Shown in pieces: positions 19,404 to 29,002 of a stretch of 64,000 nt of DNA. This stretch comes from Pedobacter antarcticus (GTDB taxonomy: Bacteria; Bacteroidota; Bacteroidia; Sphingobacteriales; Sphingobacteriaceae). The notes beneath the pieces were generated by a model, which was given only the letters and a program-made list of their open reading frames with translations, was not told where the DNA came from and did no database searches. The position numbers and the translations under genes were made by a program. The DNA lies in NCBI RefSeq assembly GCF_900112985.1, contig NZ_FONS01000001.1:617730-681729 (forward strand), in the 5' to 3' direction. Position 1 is the first letter of the stretch. Each line of letters begins with the position of its first letter.

Positions 19404-22400
19404 TTATAAGGTTATTTGAATACCCATCGTTATTGTCTTTAATGGCGGTAGAATAAATAGGTTCTGGGACTCTGGATCAGCACCTTCATAACCTGTGATT
19501 GTAAAGAGATTCTGGGCATGCAGATACAACCCTAATTTTTCAAGTTTCATCTTCTTAATCCAACTACCTGAGAAGGTATAAGCAAGTGATATATTCTTTA
19601 CACGAATAAAGGAAGCATCACTGAATATTGCATCCGAATCAGCGAGATAATCACCAGCTGGTAGAAAAGCGGGACTGTCTCCCGTAGCTGCGAACCGTTG
19701 AATGTTTGTGATGTCACCCGGAGACTGCCAACGTTGCAGAACAATTTTCGGCTGATTCAAATAATAATAACCAGGTATATAAACCGACTGAGTGTACAGG
19801 TAGTTATAACCCAACTGTTTTTTGAACTCTAAGAAAACATCTAATTTCAGCCCCTTATAGGTGAAACTATTTTGCAACCCACCGTAAAATTTGGGTAAGG
19901 TATTTATTAGTTGAGTACGATCTTTAGAATCATATTGTCCATCACCATTGACATCCCGAAAAGTATAAATCCCTGTCGCGGGGTCCACACCAAGATATTC
20001 AAGAGTTTTTTGTGTGGAAAGTGATTTTCCAAGAAAATATACGGTCGCGTAACTCGATGTTTCTAAACCGGGAAACTTCACCAATTTGTTTTGTGGCAGC
20101 GAAAAATTAATTACACTGGACCATGAAAAATCTCTGGTGGTGATGAACTTACTTTCAAGACCCAGTTCTAATCCAGAATTCTGGATAAGTGCGCCGAAGT
20201 TGCGTAAAATTGAGCTAAACCCAGTTTGTGATGGCAATTTATAGTTGATTAACTGGTTACTGCTACGGTTTCTGAAATATGCCGTAGTCAGTAGAAACCT
20301 ATTGTCCAATACACCTAGCTCGATAGCCAACTCTGCCTTTCGACTAATTTCCCAGGAAAGATCAGCATTATAAAGGCTGGAAGGCTGTAGTCCTGCACCG
20401 CCTTGATAAGGTTGGTTAGTACTGGTCCATGTGTCAAGAAACCTATAGTTTCCAATCTGGTCATTACCAGAGCTTCCGTAACTTCCCCTTAACTTTCCAA
20501 AACTTAACCACGGTAAAGTAGATGCAATAAAAGACTCGCTAGAAAAAATCCAGGCAACCCCAATTGCTCCAAATGCTGCAAATTGTTTGCCTGGACCGAA
20601 TCTGCTTGAACCATCCCTCCTTCCTGTTAGATTTACTAGATATCGGTCCTTAAGATTATAACCGATTCTGCCGTAAAGCGCGGAATAACGATAGGCAAAA
20701 TCACTATTTCTCGTTATTACGTTACCAGCTGCCGCGATTGAAGAAAGCAGCATATCGTTTCTATAGTTCTGAGCGATTATATTCAAACTATTGCTACTAA
20801 TGTTCTGTAACGTTCCCCCCAGTAGAATATTGATTTTACCTCTTCCTACAGTTTTGTTAAATTCAGCTTGGGGCTCAACTATCCAGCTGTTCAATGCAGA
20901 CCGGCCAAAATTTGCATATGGAAGGTTACCAGAATTTGGATTAATTGAGGTGGATGGATTCAGTGCCTGATCCTCACCGTTCACGCTGTTGTAACCCATA
21001 TTTATTTTTGCTTTAAGCCCCAATAAAATCATATAAGATAGGTTAAGGCTGGTGTTGGCGTTATTAAACTTCCCTGTATACCTTTTATTAGTAGCCGCCA
21101 ACGGGTTAGTAAGTGCCCCGTCGAAGAATACCCCGCTATCTTCCCAGTTTAAAGTTCCACCCGGCTTATAAAGAGACATATGTGGTGGCATATTAATAAA
21201 ACCAGTCAAGTCGCCCGCGCTCATTTTATTCTTATTATACGAATAGCTTGTACTTAGATCCAACGTAAACCTTTCGTCTTTTGAACGGTGGTTCAGGCTT
21301 AATCTGCCTGATATCTTATCATCGCGTTGTTCGCCAGGAAATACAGACGTTTCACCATGGTAACCGCTAGAAAAGAGAAACCTTGTGTTTTCATTTCCTC
21401 CACTCACAGAGGCTTGCCAGTCATTAGTTTTGGCAGTCCCACCTACAAGTAGTTTTTTGAAATCTGTATAACGGTTTTGGTCCCAGAGTAACAGGTCAGG
21501 TGCATTAGCATTGGTCATTGCTGCGCCATCGTTCTTAAATGCCTCTTTACGCATCATAAGATAATCCTGCGTATTCAGCATATCCATTGTACGGGTAACC
21601 TGACTAAATCCACTGTAACCATTAAGGCTAAATCTGGTTTTTCCAGATACGCCTTTTTTAGTGGTAATTAAGATTACTCCATTAGCGCCCCTGCTTCCAT
21701 AAATAGAAGTTGCATCTGCATCCTTAAGAACCTCCACGCTTTCTATATCTGCGGGATTTACTGTACTAAATGGACTTATACCAGCCGTTCCTGTTGCATT
21801 GGTCACGGAATTTATGGAGCTATTTCCCGATGCGAATGGAACGCCATCAATGATGAATAGAGGGTCTGAACCTTGCATCAACGATGCTTGCCCACGGATC
21901 TGTACTTTCACACCGGCGCCATTAATTCCACTGTTCTGAGTTATGCTTAGACCAGCGACACGCCCTTGTAAAGCGCTCAGTGGATTAGAGACTGGTTGTA
22001 ACGCTATCTCAGCAGCACTTACCTGACCGACAGAACCAGTATTGAGACGCCTGGTTGTTTTACCATACGCAATCACAACCACTTCATCCAAGCTTCCTGT
22101 ACTTTCTTCCAGAATGATTTGAAGATTAGGTTTAGGACCGTAAGCTATTTTGGTTGTTTTGTAGCCGATACTACTTACCATTAACTCTCCAGTTGACTGA
22201 TCGGCTCTAATAGTGAACTTTCCATAACTATCTGTAGCAGCGAATGCTTTGCTCAATGGAATACCGACGTTAGCTCCCGCTATTGGCTTTCCCAATTTGT
22301 CGAGGACTGTCCCCGTAATCTGTATGGGAACCGACTGCGACATTACCTGAAAATTCAGGCATAGCACAGCCATTACGATTATTTTTATCGTTTTTTTCAT
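19404..22400 (-). CDS. SusC/RagA-family TonB-dependent receptor
   Basis: 998 residues. Signal peptide, then carboxypeptidase-like regulatory domain (about 27-100, ITGTVLDKLGKPIAGANV), the TonB-box region, the plug (about 120-240: LSALQGRVAGLSITQNSG, DPLFIIDGVPF, IESVEVLKDADATSIYGSR) and a beta-barrel to the C-terminus. It imports a nutrient with the SusD partner, energised by TonB. First gene of the operon SusC-SusD-TlpA. No anti-sigma/sigma pair sits upstream, so control must come from elsewhere. Confidence 0.93.
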   Translation of the reverse strand: MKKTIKIIVMAVLCLNFQVMSQSVPIQITGTVLDKLGKPIAGANVGIPLSKAFAATDSYGKFTIRADQSTGELMVSSIGYKTTKIAYGPKPNLQIILEESTGSLDEVVVIAYGKTTRRLNTGSVGQVSAAEIALQPVSNPLSALQGRVAGLSITQNSGINGAGVKVQIRGQASLMQGSDPLFIIDGVPFASGNSSINSVTNATGTAGISPFSTVNPADIESVEVLKDADATSIYGSRGANGVILITTKKGVSGKTRFSLNGYSGFSQVTRTMDMLNTQDYLMMRKEAFKNDGAAMTNANAPDLLLWDQNRYTDFKKLLVGGTAKTNDWQASVSGGNENTRFLFSSGYHGETSVFPGEQRDDKISGRLSLNHRSKDERFTLDLSTSYSYNKNKMSAGDLTGFINMPPHMSLYKPGGTLNWEDSGVFFDGALTNPLAATNKRYTGKFNNANTSLNLSYMILLGLKAKINMGYNSVNGEDQALNPSTSINPNSGNLPYANFGRSALNSWIVEPQAEFNKTVGRGKINILLGGTLQNISSNSLNIIAQNYRNDMLLSSIAAAGNVITRNSDFAYRYSALYGRIGYNLKDRYLVNLTGRRDGSSRFGPGKQFAAFGAIGVAWIFSSESFIASTLPWLSFGKLRGSYGSSGNDQIGNYRFLDTWTSTNQPYQGGAGLQPSSLYNADLSWEISRKAELAIELGVLDNRFLLTTAYFRNRSSNQLINYKLPSQTGFSSILRNFGALIQNSGLELGLESKFITTRDFSWSSVINFSLPQNKLVKFPGLETSSYATVYFLGKSLSTQKTLEYLGVDPATGIYTFRDVNGDGQYDSKDRTQLINTLPKFYGGLQNSFTYKGLKLDVFLEFKKQLGYNYLYTQSVYIPGYYYLNQPKIVLQRWQSPGDITNIQRFAATGDSPAFLPAGDYLADSDAIFSDASFIRVKNISLAYTFSGSWIKKMKLEKLGLYLHAQNLFTITGYEGADPESQNLFILPPLKTITMGIQITL

Positions 22401-23072
22401 GATTACTTGTGTTGTTTTGGTTTAAGAAGACGTTAACCTGGATGGAATAGACAGGAAAGATTATAGGGCGATATCAAAATTGATTTGCCATTGAATAGTT
22501 TTATCCAGGTGGGCAGATCAGCAATGATGTTTTGTGAGTGAATGGGTATGGAAATTCTATGTTCATTTCTCGTATGGGTTTATACGAGTTTTGCAGGATA
22601 TAGCCTAAGGACAAAAGTGGGTTCCCACATACCGTAGATTCAATTTGGTTCTCACGCCTTATTGCTGACACGGATTTACAGTAGAAACCAACTCTTATCT
22701 AGATATGCTATGTACAATTCTACCACAAGAAGTGGGAATAAATCTACTGTTTTGCATCAGCGGCGTGAGATATGAATCTGCAAAACTCTTATTTATAACA
22801 ATTTTTTCTAATTCAAATATAAGTCTAGCACTTATTGAACGCTTGGAAAACGAGTTGAGTTATGCGTTTAATATAGCCAGATAGGTCCTCAACCTGGCCT
22901 GTATTAATTGCATCGCAAACATTTGGACGGGCCGAAACCAAGATTATTGTGATCTCATTAATATCAATAGTTATAAATCATAGTTTTACAGAAAATTGAT
23001 TGGGTCATTGAGAGAAAAATTCGTACATGTACACTGGAACGTCCGTCGTAAAGGATGTATAAAAGATCATAA
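22401..23072. other. long intergenic region between SusC and AbiEi genes
   Basis: About 670 bp without a gene I can support. It must hold the SusC promoter and the leader of the antitoxin gene. A perfect 10-bp palindrome GTACATGTAC is at 23023-23032. No tRNA or transposon remnant recognised. Confidence 0.5.
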
Positions 23073-23111
23073 TTATCAATTCATATCCTTACATAAATCC
23101 TGTTAAATTAT
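23073..23111 (+). repeat. 39-bp direct repeat, first copy
   Basis: Begins TTATCAATTCATATCC and ends TGTTAAATTAT. It matches 23137-23175 with two differences by my count, at a period of 64 bp. This copy is followed by TCT where the second has the start codon of the AbiEi gene, so it is a duplicated leader. Confidence 0.85.
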
Positions 23112-23136
23112 TCTACTATAATCGGATTATTTCCGG

Positions 23137-23175
23137 TTATCAATTCATATCCCTACATACATCCTGTTAAATTAT
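23137..23175 (+). repeat. 39-bp direct repeat, second copy, running into the AbiEi start codon
   Basis: Second copy of the repeat; its last two bases are the A and T of the AbiEi start codon. AbiEi antitoxins repress their own promoter by binding repeats in it, so these copies could be operators; that is inference. Confidence 0.75.
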
Positions 23176-23812
23176 GGACTTTAAATATCTAGTCAGACCC
23201 TATACGAATGCCCCCTTAACCCGGCAAGTTTTGCTGGAGATACTTAAGGATTATAAAAGACCTAACGATAAGATCAGTGAACTTATTAAGAGCGGTGAGC
23301 TCATCTCGCTCAAGAAGGGTCTTTACATTCCCGGTATAAAAACAAACTTACCCAGCCCTGAAACTTTCCTGATTGCAAATCATTTATGGGGACCAAGCTG
23401 TGTATCGCTTGAATCAGCTATGTCGTACTGGGGCTTGATCCCTGAACGAGTCTACGAAGTCAGTTCGATTACCATGAAACTCTCCAAAAAATTCAAAAAC
23501 CTAAAAGGCAGGTTTAGCTACCGGTATATGCCATCTCCTTATTACAGTTTTGGTATCAAGAGTATAGAGTTATCTCCAGGACAAGTTGCCCTTGTGGCAA
23601 TGCCCGAAAAAGCAATTTGCGACAAGATCATCACCACGGCCGGATTGGTTTTGCGAAGTCCGGTCCAAACCCGTAATTTCTTGCTGGACGATCTTCGAAT
23701 AGATGCAGAATGGCTTCACAAGCTCAATCTTGAGGCACTACATTCCTGGATTGAAGATGCGCCAAAAAAAGGGAGTTTAAGCATGCTCATTAAAACACTG
23801 GAGAAATTATGA
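23174..23812 (+). CDS. abiEi: type IV antitoxin/repressor AbiEi
   Basis: 212 residues. N-terminal winged helix at about 1-55 (LTRQVLLEILKDYKRPNDKI, LKKGLYIPG), then the C-terminal AbiEi domain (SCVSLESAMSYWGLIPERVY, GQVALVAMPEKAICDKI). In AbiE phage-defence modules it represses the operon and counteracts the nucleotidyltransferase toxin AbiEii. Here it overlaps the toxin gene in the usual ATGA fashion, but that toxin is truncated. So this is an orphan antitoxin gene that itself looks intact. Confidence 0.85.
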   Translation: MDFKYLVRPYTNAPLTRQVLLEILKDYKRPNDKISELIKSGELISLKKGLYIPGIKTNLPSPETFLIANHLWGPSCVSLESAMSYWGLIPERVYEVSSITMKLSKKFKNLKGRFSYRYMPSPYYSFGIKSIELSPGQVALVAMPEKAICDKIITTAGLVLRSPVQTRNFLLDDLRIDAEWLHKLNLEALHSWIEDAPKKGSLSMLIKTLEKL

Positions 23813-23964
23813 TTAAAGAATGGATTGGAGAATACGACACTAAAAATACAGAAGATGTACTTTCGGCTTTGAGAGAAATTATGCAGGAAGTTGCACTGGC
23901 AGGACTTTCAAGAACAAATTTCTTTGAAAAAGCAGCCTTCTATGGCGGGATTTCACGGCCATGA
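23809..23964 (+). pseudogene. AbiEii nucleotidyltransferase toxin, cut to 51 codons
   Basis: The product starts MIKEWIGEYDTKNTEDVL and continues to ALAGLSRTNFFEKAAFYGG, matching the N-terminus of AbiEii toxins. In the family this leads into the nucleotide-binding Gly-Gly-Ser/Thr and the DLDFS catalytic motif. Here it reads only ISRP after the double glycine and then stops, so the whole catalytic domain is gone. The gdhA terminator begins about 20 bp later, which points to a deletion joining the toxin's 5' end to the region beyond gdhA. Confidence 0.82.
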
Positions 23965-23983
23965 TGAGCTCGGACTATATAAG

Positions 23984-24008
23984 CAAAAACGGGGCTTTTC
24001 AGCCCCGT
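23984..24008 (-). terminator. rho-independent terminator of gdhA
   Basis: On the minus strand ACGGGGC, a 6-nt loop, GCCCCGT, then TTTTT. It lies 19 bp after the gdhA stop. Confidence 0.9.
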
Positions 24009-24026
24009 CAACACTAACAATAATTT

Positions 24027-25367
24027 CTATACAATGCCTTGAGCAATCATTGCATCTGCAACTTTTACAAAACCTGCGATATTGGCACCTTTTTCATAAT
24101 TTACATAACCGTCCTCTTCTGTACCATATTTCACACAGGACTCATGGATTTGCTGAATAATCGATTTCAATTTGTCATCAATCTTTTCCCTGCCCCATGA
24201 ATAACGGAGTGAATTTTGGGACATCTCCAGACCTGAAACTGCAACGCCACCAGCATTAGCAGCTTTGCCTGGTGCATAAAGTATTTTCGCTTGCTCGAAC
24301 ACCTGAATAGCTTCAGGTGTAGAAGGCATATTGGCACCTTCAGCAACGCAGATGCATCCATTATCTATCAAAACTCTGGCATCTGTATCATCCAGTTCAT
24401 TCTGAGTAGCATTAGGGAAAGCAATATCGCATTTTATGCCCCATGGCTTTTGACCAGGAAAAAACTCGCAGCCAAACTTCTCTGCATATTCCTTAATTCT
24501 TCCACGCTGCGTATTTTTAAGCTCCATAACGAAACGCAGTTTAGCTGTATCAATTCCCTCAGGATCATAGATAAAGCCTTCAGAATCGGAAAGTGTAACC
24601 ACCTTCGCTCCCTCCTCAATACATTTTTCAACGGTATATTGTGCGACATTTCCTGAGCCGGAGACCACAACAGTCTTTCCTTTAAGAACATCTCCGCGAG
24701 CTTTCAGCATTTCCTGCACAAAATAGACTACGCCATAACCGGTTGCTTCCGGACGAATCAAGCTCCCGCCCCATTCATTTCCCTTACCTGTTAATACACC
24801 TGTAAACTCACCTTTTATTCTTTTGTACTGACCAAATAAGAATCCAATCTCCCTGGCTCCTACGCCAATATCACCTGCTGGTACGTCGACGTCGGCACCT
24901 ACGTGGCGATATAGCTCCGTCATAAAGCTTTGGCAGAATTTCATTACTTCCGCATCTGATTTCCCCTTAGGGTCGAAATCCGAACCACCTTTACCCCCAC
25001 CCATAGGAAGACCGGTAAGGCTGTTTTTTAATACCTGTTCAAAAGCAAGAAACTTAAGTACACTCAGAGTTACCGAAGGATGGAAGCGCAAGCCCCCCTT
25101 ATAAGGACCAATTGCACTGTTCATCTGTACCCGGAAGCCACGGTTGATTTCTACTCCACCTTTATCGTTTAACCAGGGAACCCTGAAAATAATTACCCGT
25201 TCGGGCTCTGTCATCCTTTCTAAAATCTTATTGATCTTATATTTTGGATTTTTCTCACTGAAAGGTACCACTGACTCAGCTACTTCATATACAGCCTGTA
25301 AAAACTCCGGTTCGTGGGCATTCCGGACTTTTATTTTATTCATAAACTCGTTAATCGATAAATCCAT
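24027..25367 (-). CDS. gdhA: NADP-specific glutamate dehydrogenase
   Basis: 446 residues, standard for the hexameric enzyme that forms glutamate from 2-oxoglutarate and ammonia with NADPH. The substrate site is clear: GPYKGGLRFHPSV and LPMGGGKGGSDFDPKG, with the catalytic Lys at about 126. The coenzyme domain has VVVSGSGNVAQYTVEKC. C-terminal EEDGYVNYEKGANIAGFVKVADAM is typical. Monocistronic, with a strong terminator. Cytoplasmic, central nitrogen assimilation. Confidence 0.95.
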   Translation of the reverse strand: MDLSINEFMNKIKVRNAHEPEFLQAVYEVAESVVPFSEKNPKYKINKILERMTEPERVIIFRVPWLNDKGGVEINRGFRVQMNSAIGPYKGGLRFHPSVTLSVLKFLAFEQVLKNSLTGLPMGGGKGGSDFDPKGKSDAEVMKFCQSFMTELYRHVGADVDVPAGDIGVGAREIGFLFGQYKRIKGEFTGVLTGKGNEWGGSLIRPEATGYGVVYFVQEMLKARGDVLKGKTVVVSGSGNVAQYTVEKCIEEGAKVVTLSDSEGFIYDPEGIDTAKLRFVMELKNTQRGRIKEYAEKFGCEFFPGQKPWGIKCDIAFPNATQNELDDTDARVLIDNGCICVAEGANMPSTPEAIQVFEQAKILYAPGKAANAGGVAVSGLEMSQNSLRYSWGREKIDDKLKSIIQQIHESCVKYGTEEDGYVNYEKGANIAGFVKVADAMIAQGIV

Positions 25368-25947
25368 TTATTGGTTTAAATATTAAAAATGACAGGTAAA
25401 ATATCTGCACATCAGATGTACGATATCATGCTTCGGAGATAATTTTAATTTGCCAAAGGGAAGGGATGATTATCGAAACCGCTTTGTTATGATTGCTACG
25501 TCTAATTTTATTGCTCCGCTATAAAAATATGTTTTTCTCTATAAAAAACGCAAATTAAATGATGTTAATTGATAAATTTTATATGAAAACTCTAAAAACA
25601 TTACAAATCATGTAATCGTAAATTGTCATCTATGCCCATCCCGGTAAGAGTTTAGATTACAGTTCCATCTTTGAAAATATAACCTTTTCCCGGAGAGAAG
25701 AGATGCTCCAGAATTATCGCCACGCGACATGTATCTCCCGGCATTCAATCTAATCTCCTTCAAATATCCTTCAATGTCCCTTCGCTATTTGTTCGATCTC
25801 GAATGAAGGAACAATGAAGGAAGTCCGAACAAACTCCGAACAAAGTGTGCAGCAAATGTTAAGGATACCAACACATGACTACATTAACTTTTGGTTAAAT
25901 CAAGTATAATATTAACCCTGGCCAATACGGTTGGAGAAGATCGACGG
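25368..25947. other. intergenic region with imperfect palindromic repeat
   Basis: 580 bp between the gdhA start and the FAD-Rieske gene stop; no gene seen. At about 25754-25846 short words recur: CCTTCAATGTCCCTTCG on one side and its near-inverse in GAATGAAGGAACAATGAAGG on the other, followed by TCCGAACAAACTCCGAACAA, a tandem pair. This looks like a dispersed intergenic repeat element of the genome. Confidence 0.5.
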
Positions 25948-27492
25948 CTAAATATCGACGCGCAGGAGGTCGGCCTGGGGTGGTCCGCAGATAACCTTTC
26001 CAGAGGTATCGAACCGCCCCCCATGGCATGGACAATCCCAGCTTTGTTCTGCTGTATTGAAATTAACAAAGCACCCGGCATGGGTACAAACAGGGCTTAA
26101 CGCCGTCACTTTACCCTTCTGGTCTTTATAAACAGCCAGTTTCTGCCCCTTAAACTCAGCTATTTTTCCTTCACCGTTTTTAAGCTCCGACAACTTATCC
26201 ATGTCTTCAGTGCCAAACCGGTCAGCTACAAAGTGCCAGGCTACATCTGCGTTTTCCTTCACAAATTCACAGAACCCTGCGACAGGCTTTAGCCGGGCGG
26301 GGGCGTAGAGATCGCCATAAAGGTTTTCAACACCCAATATCTGGTCACTGATAATCTTCCCTGAGATAGTTCCAAACATCATCCCGTTCCCGTTAAATCC
26401 GGTGGCTATATAAATATTCCCTTTTGAAGCACCAAGACGCCCGATATAAGGCAAGCCGTCCACAGGGACATAATATTGTGAAGACCACCTGTACACGACT
26501 GATTCAACCTGATAGTATTGATGAGCATATTTCTCCAGATTCACAAAGGCCTGCTCCGGATCATCATGCCCGGTTTTATGGTCTTCTCCGCCAACAATCA
26601 ATAACGGCTCTCCATTTACTACATGCGTTCTGAAATAATGATAAGGTTCCTGCATGTCGTAAGCCAGTCCGGTTGGGTAATTTTCGGCTTTATCTTTAAG
26701 TCTCAGCCCCAAAACATAACTTCGGTAAGGCGCACAACGAAAACTAAAAGCTGTTATTCCGGGCGGCAGATGCGTTGCATAAATCAGATGCCCGGCCTGG
26801 AAAGTATGCTCACCGGCAACGAGCTCCACACCATTATCCAGCTCCTTATGCGCACTCACAAAACAATTTTCTATTACCGTTCCACCTAGCTGTTGAAATG
26901 CCTTTAACAATCCATTTATATATTTTAATGGGTGAAACTGACCCTGATGTGCAAAACGTATTGCCAATTTAAAGGGCACCGGAACATCGTTGTTTTCAAC
27001 CTCTGCCACTGCAATCCCCGCTCTTTTGGAAGCTTCCAGAATTTCCCGGAGCTGGACAGTCTCTTTTTCATTTTCAGAAAACAGGTAACCATCCTTATAT
27101 TCCAGGTCGCAATCTATTCCATATTCTTTGACCAGCGCGTCAATGATCGCCATGGCTTCTTTACCGGAATCAGCTACCTGTTTTGCTGCCTGCTTACCAA
27201 AGTCGCTTTCAATTTCCGGATAAGTCGCATCATAAAATGTGTTCAGATGTGCACTGGTGCCCCCAGTAGTGCCAAAGCCAACTTTTCCGGCTTCTAATAC
27301 AAGGCACTTCTTCCCCGCCTTCTGCAATAGCAACGCCGTAGTAAGTCCGGTGATACCTGCGCCGACTATGATCACGTCAAATATGCCCGTACCGGTTGAC
27401 GCATACGCTGCGTCGGAAACAGAAGACACCACACTTTGCCAGGGGCTTTCTGTATGACCGTCCCGGGGATTAATTTCTTTAGTATTTTTCAT
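25948..27492 (-). CDS. FAD-dependent oxidoreductase with C-terminal Rieske domain
   Basis: 514 residues. A DAO/GlpO-type FAD fold at about 38-400 starts with DVIIVGAGITGLTTALLLQK; a C-terminal Rieske [2Fe-2S] domain has the ligands CxH at C469/H471 and CxxH at C487/H490 (CTHAGC, CPCHGGRF). Such fusions oxidise amines or other small substrates, passing electrons between flavin and the iron-sulfur centre; the substrate is not known. The annotation 'gamma-glutamylputrescine oxidase-like' seen for similar proteins is only a family guess. Cytoplasmic. Confidence 0.88.
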   Translation of the reverse strand: MKNTKEINPRDGHTESPWQSVVSSVSDAAYASTGTGIFDVIIVGAGITGLTTALLLQKAGKKCLVLEAGKVGFGTTGGTSAHLNTFYDATYPEIESDFGKQAAKQVADSGKEAMAIIDALVKEYGIDCDLEYKDGYLFSENEKETVQLREILEASKRAGIAVAEVENNDVPVPFKLAIRFAHQGQFHPLKYINGLLKAFQQLGGTVIENCFVSAHKELDNGVELVAGEHTFQAGHLIYATHLPPGITAFSFRCAPYRSYVLGLRLKDKAENYPTGLAYDMQEPYHYFRTHVVNGEPLLIVGGEDHKTGHDDPEQAFVNLEKYAHQYYQVESVVYRWSSQYYVPVDGLPYIGRLGASKGNIYIATGFNGNGMMFGTISGKIISDQILGVENLYGDLYAPARLKPVAGFCEFVKENADVAWHFVADRFGTEDMDKLSELKNGEGKIAEFKGQKLAVYKDQKGKVTALSPVCTHAGCFVNFNTAEQSWDCPCHGGRFDTSGKVICGPPQADLLRVDI

Positions 27493-27533
27493 AATCCATT
27501 TTAATTAACTTGAGTATATCCTGAGAGGAACTG

Positions 27534-27558
27534 AAAAATCCCGTAAATACGGGACTTT
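27534..27558 (-). terminator. terminator after the DUF892 remnant
   Basis: TCCCGT / ACGGGA stem with a 4-nt loop (27539-27554), followed on the minus strand by TTTTT. It would stop minus-strand transcription coming from the decayed gene at 27594-27775. Confidence 0.7.
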
Positions 27559-27593
27559 CATTCGGTAACCGATTATAAACGATCAGATTCAAT

Positions 27594-27775
27594 TTAAACT
27601 ACCGCACCTGTATTGGCTTCAGTGATTGCGATTTCCGTGAGCAAGCAGTCTGTGTCTTTCTCTTCGGCCAAAGTAGCTGCAAGCAATTAACCATAGCTGG
27701 CAATCTCATAGTGCTTTCTGCACCTAAAATATCTCTTAACTCGTCTACGAATAGCTCCTACAGGTACGCGGTGAT
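27594..27775 (-). pseudogene. decayed DUF892 (YciE/YciF ferritin-like) gene
   Basis: Read on the minus strand, the fragment gives ELFVDELRDILGAE, the usual start of DUF892 proteins (preceded by a stop where a Lys would be expected), and then, in another frame, HYEIASYG, a stop, LLAATLAEEKDTDCLLTEIA and a normal C-terminal end. The whole middle of the about 165-residue protein is missing. So: nonsense changes, a frame change and an internal deletion. DUF892 proteins are four-helix ferritin-like stress proteins. Confidence 0.65.
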
Positions 27776-27885
27776 GGAACAACTTAAATAAAAGATGGTT
27801 TTCAAAAATGTTAATCACGAACTCGCAAGGCCGCTAAAACCTGAGCGCCTCAAATTTGTTATCACCAAAGCCAAAACATCAACAA

Positions 27886-28395
27886 ATGAGCAATTCTGAA
27901 ATGAAACAGTTAATAGAGACGGCAGCAAAATTACTGATCCGGTCAAACTTAACGCTAGCCTTTGCAGAAAGTGCAACAGCTGGAAAGGCGTCCGCAGCGT
28001 TTTCTCTCGCCTGCGATGCAGGCAGGTTCCTTCAAGGCGGCTTTGTATGTTATAATGCAAAGCTGAAAAGTGACGTATTACATGTTAAGCAAGAGATGCT
28101 GGACAAATTCAGTCCCGAATCGACCGAGGTCACCGATGCAATTACACGTGGACTGACCGGCCTGATCCCGGCAGACATCCACATCGGAATCACTGGACTT
28201 CCTTGTCCCGGTGGCAGCGAAACTCCCGAAAAACCTGTCGGCACAATGTTCATTTCTGCTATTCTTAAAGGCGAACACTGGTTTAGTGAGCGTCTGCTAT
28301 TCCATGGCAGTCACGAACAAATCGTCGAACAAACGGTAATGCATGTTGCTACTAAACTAATTAATAGTCTGCATAATCCTGCTCCCGTAATATGA
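27886..28395 (+). CDS. CinA C-terminal-domain amidohydrolase (PncC-like)
   Basis: 169 residues from the ATG at 27886; the open frame begins 30 bp earlier at a TTG that I reject. It is the stand-alone CinA C-terminal domain, which deamidates nicotinamide mononucleotide in the pyridine nucleotide cycle. Motifs: LTLAFAESATAGKASAAFS, GGFVCYNAKLKSDVL, IHIGITGLPCPGGSETPEKPVGTM (split here at its usual site). The usual catalytic Ser-Thr-Gly appears as SATAG, a substitution common in stand-alone members. Followed 49 bp later by an HTH gene. Confidence 0.8.
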   Translation: MSNSEMKQLIETAAKLLIRSNLTLAFAESATAGKASAAFSLACDAGRFLQGGFVCYNAKLKSDVLHVKQEMLDKFSPESTEVTDAITRGLTGLIPADIHIGITGLPCPGGSETPEKPVGTMFISAILKGEHWFSERLLFHGSHEQIVEQTVMHVATKLINSLHNPAPVI

Positions 28396-28444
28396 AGACA
28401 AAACATATCTATTAAGAAACTATTAAAACTAAGCAAACACACAC

Positions 28445-28906
28445 ATGAGCAGTATCCAGAATATTAACCTACTCGAGCCCTGCCTGGGCACAGATAAAAT
28501 CATGAAACTGGACAAAGCGGCCACCAGGCATCAGGAGCAGTCCAATACAAATTTCAATATCCGATTAGTCAGCGACAAAACTATCGAAGTCGAAACTGCC
28601 CAGGGAGAAACTACCTCAGGAAAATATGCGACTGAAGCGACGCTGATCAAAAGAACAGAAGATCTCTTTAGAAAGCATTTACCTGGTTATCAAATAATTG
28701 TCAGTCCGGAAACTTTCCAGCCTTCACCTGCCAGTTTAGTCAATACCGCTTGGATTGAAAAAATGATGCAGCAAAAAGGCATACGAATTAAGCAAATTGC
28801 TTTTGACACTGGCATCGATCGGGAAAGCGTATCTGAATGGGTTACAGGTAAGAGGTCCATGAGCCAGATCGTTAAAGCTTTGTTTTATTATTATCTGAGT
28901 AAATAG
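28445..28906 (+). CDS. HTH (XRE-like) protein, function unknown
   Basis: 153 residues. The C-terminal third has a helix-turn-helix of the XRE kind: TAWIEKMMQQKGIRIKQI, then AFDTGIDRESVSEWVTGKR. The N-terminal part is polar and not recognised. Soluble, no signal peptide. Lies 49 bp after the cinA-like gene and 96 bp before the PAS kinase, possibly in one transcript. Confidence 0.65.
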   Translation: MSSIQNINLLEPCLGTDKIMKLDKAATRHQEQSNTNFNIRLVSDKTIEVETAQGETTSGKYATEATLIKRTEDLFRKHLPGYQIIVSPETFQPSPASLVNTAWIEKMMQQKGIRIKQIAFDTGIDRESVSEWVTGKRSMSQIVKALFYYYLSK

Positions 28907-29002
28907 CCGATTTTACAATGAATGCTGTAAATAACGAACCCTGAAGTTCATCCTAAATTTTTAAATTCTATACAATATAATTTTTGAAATTACGCCGGCA
29001 CA

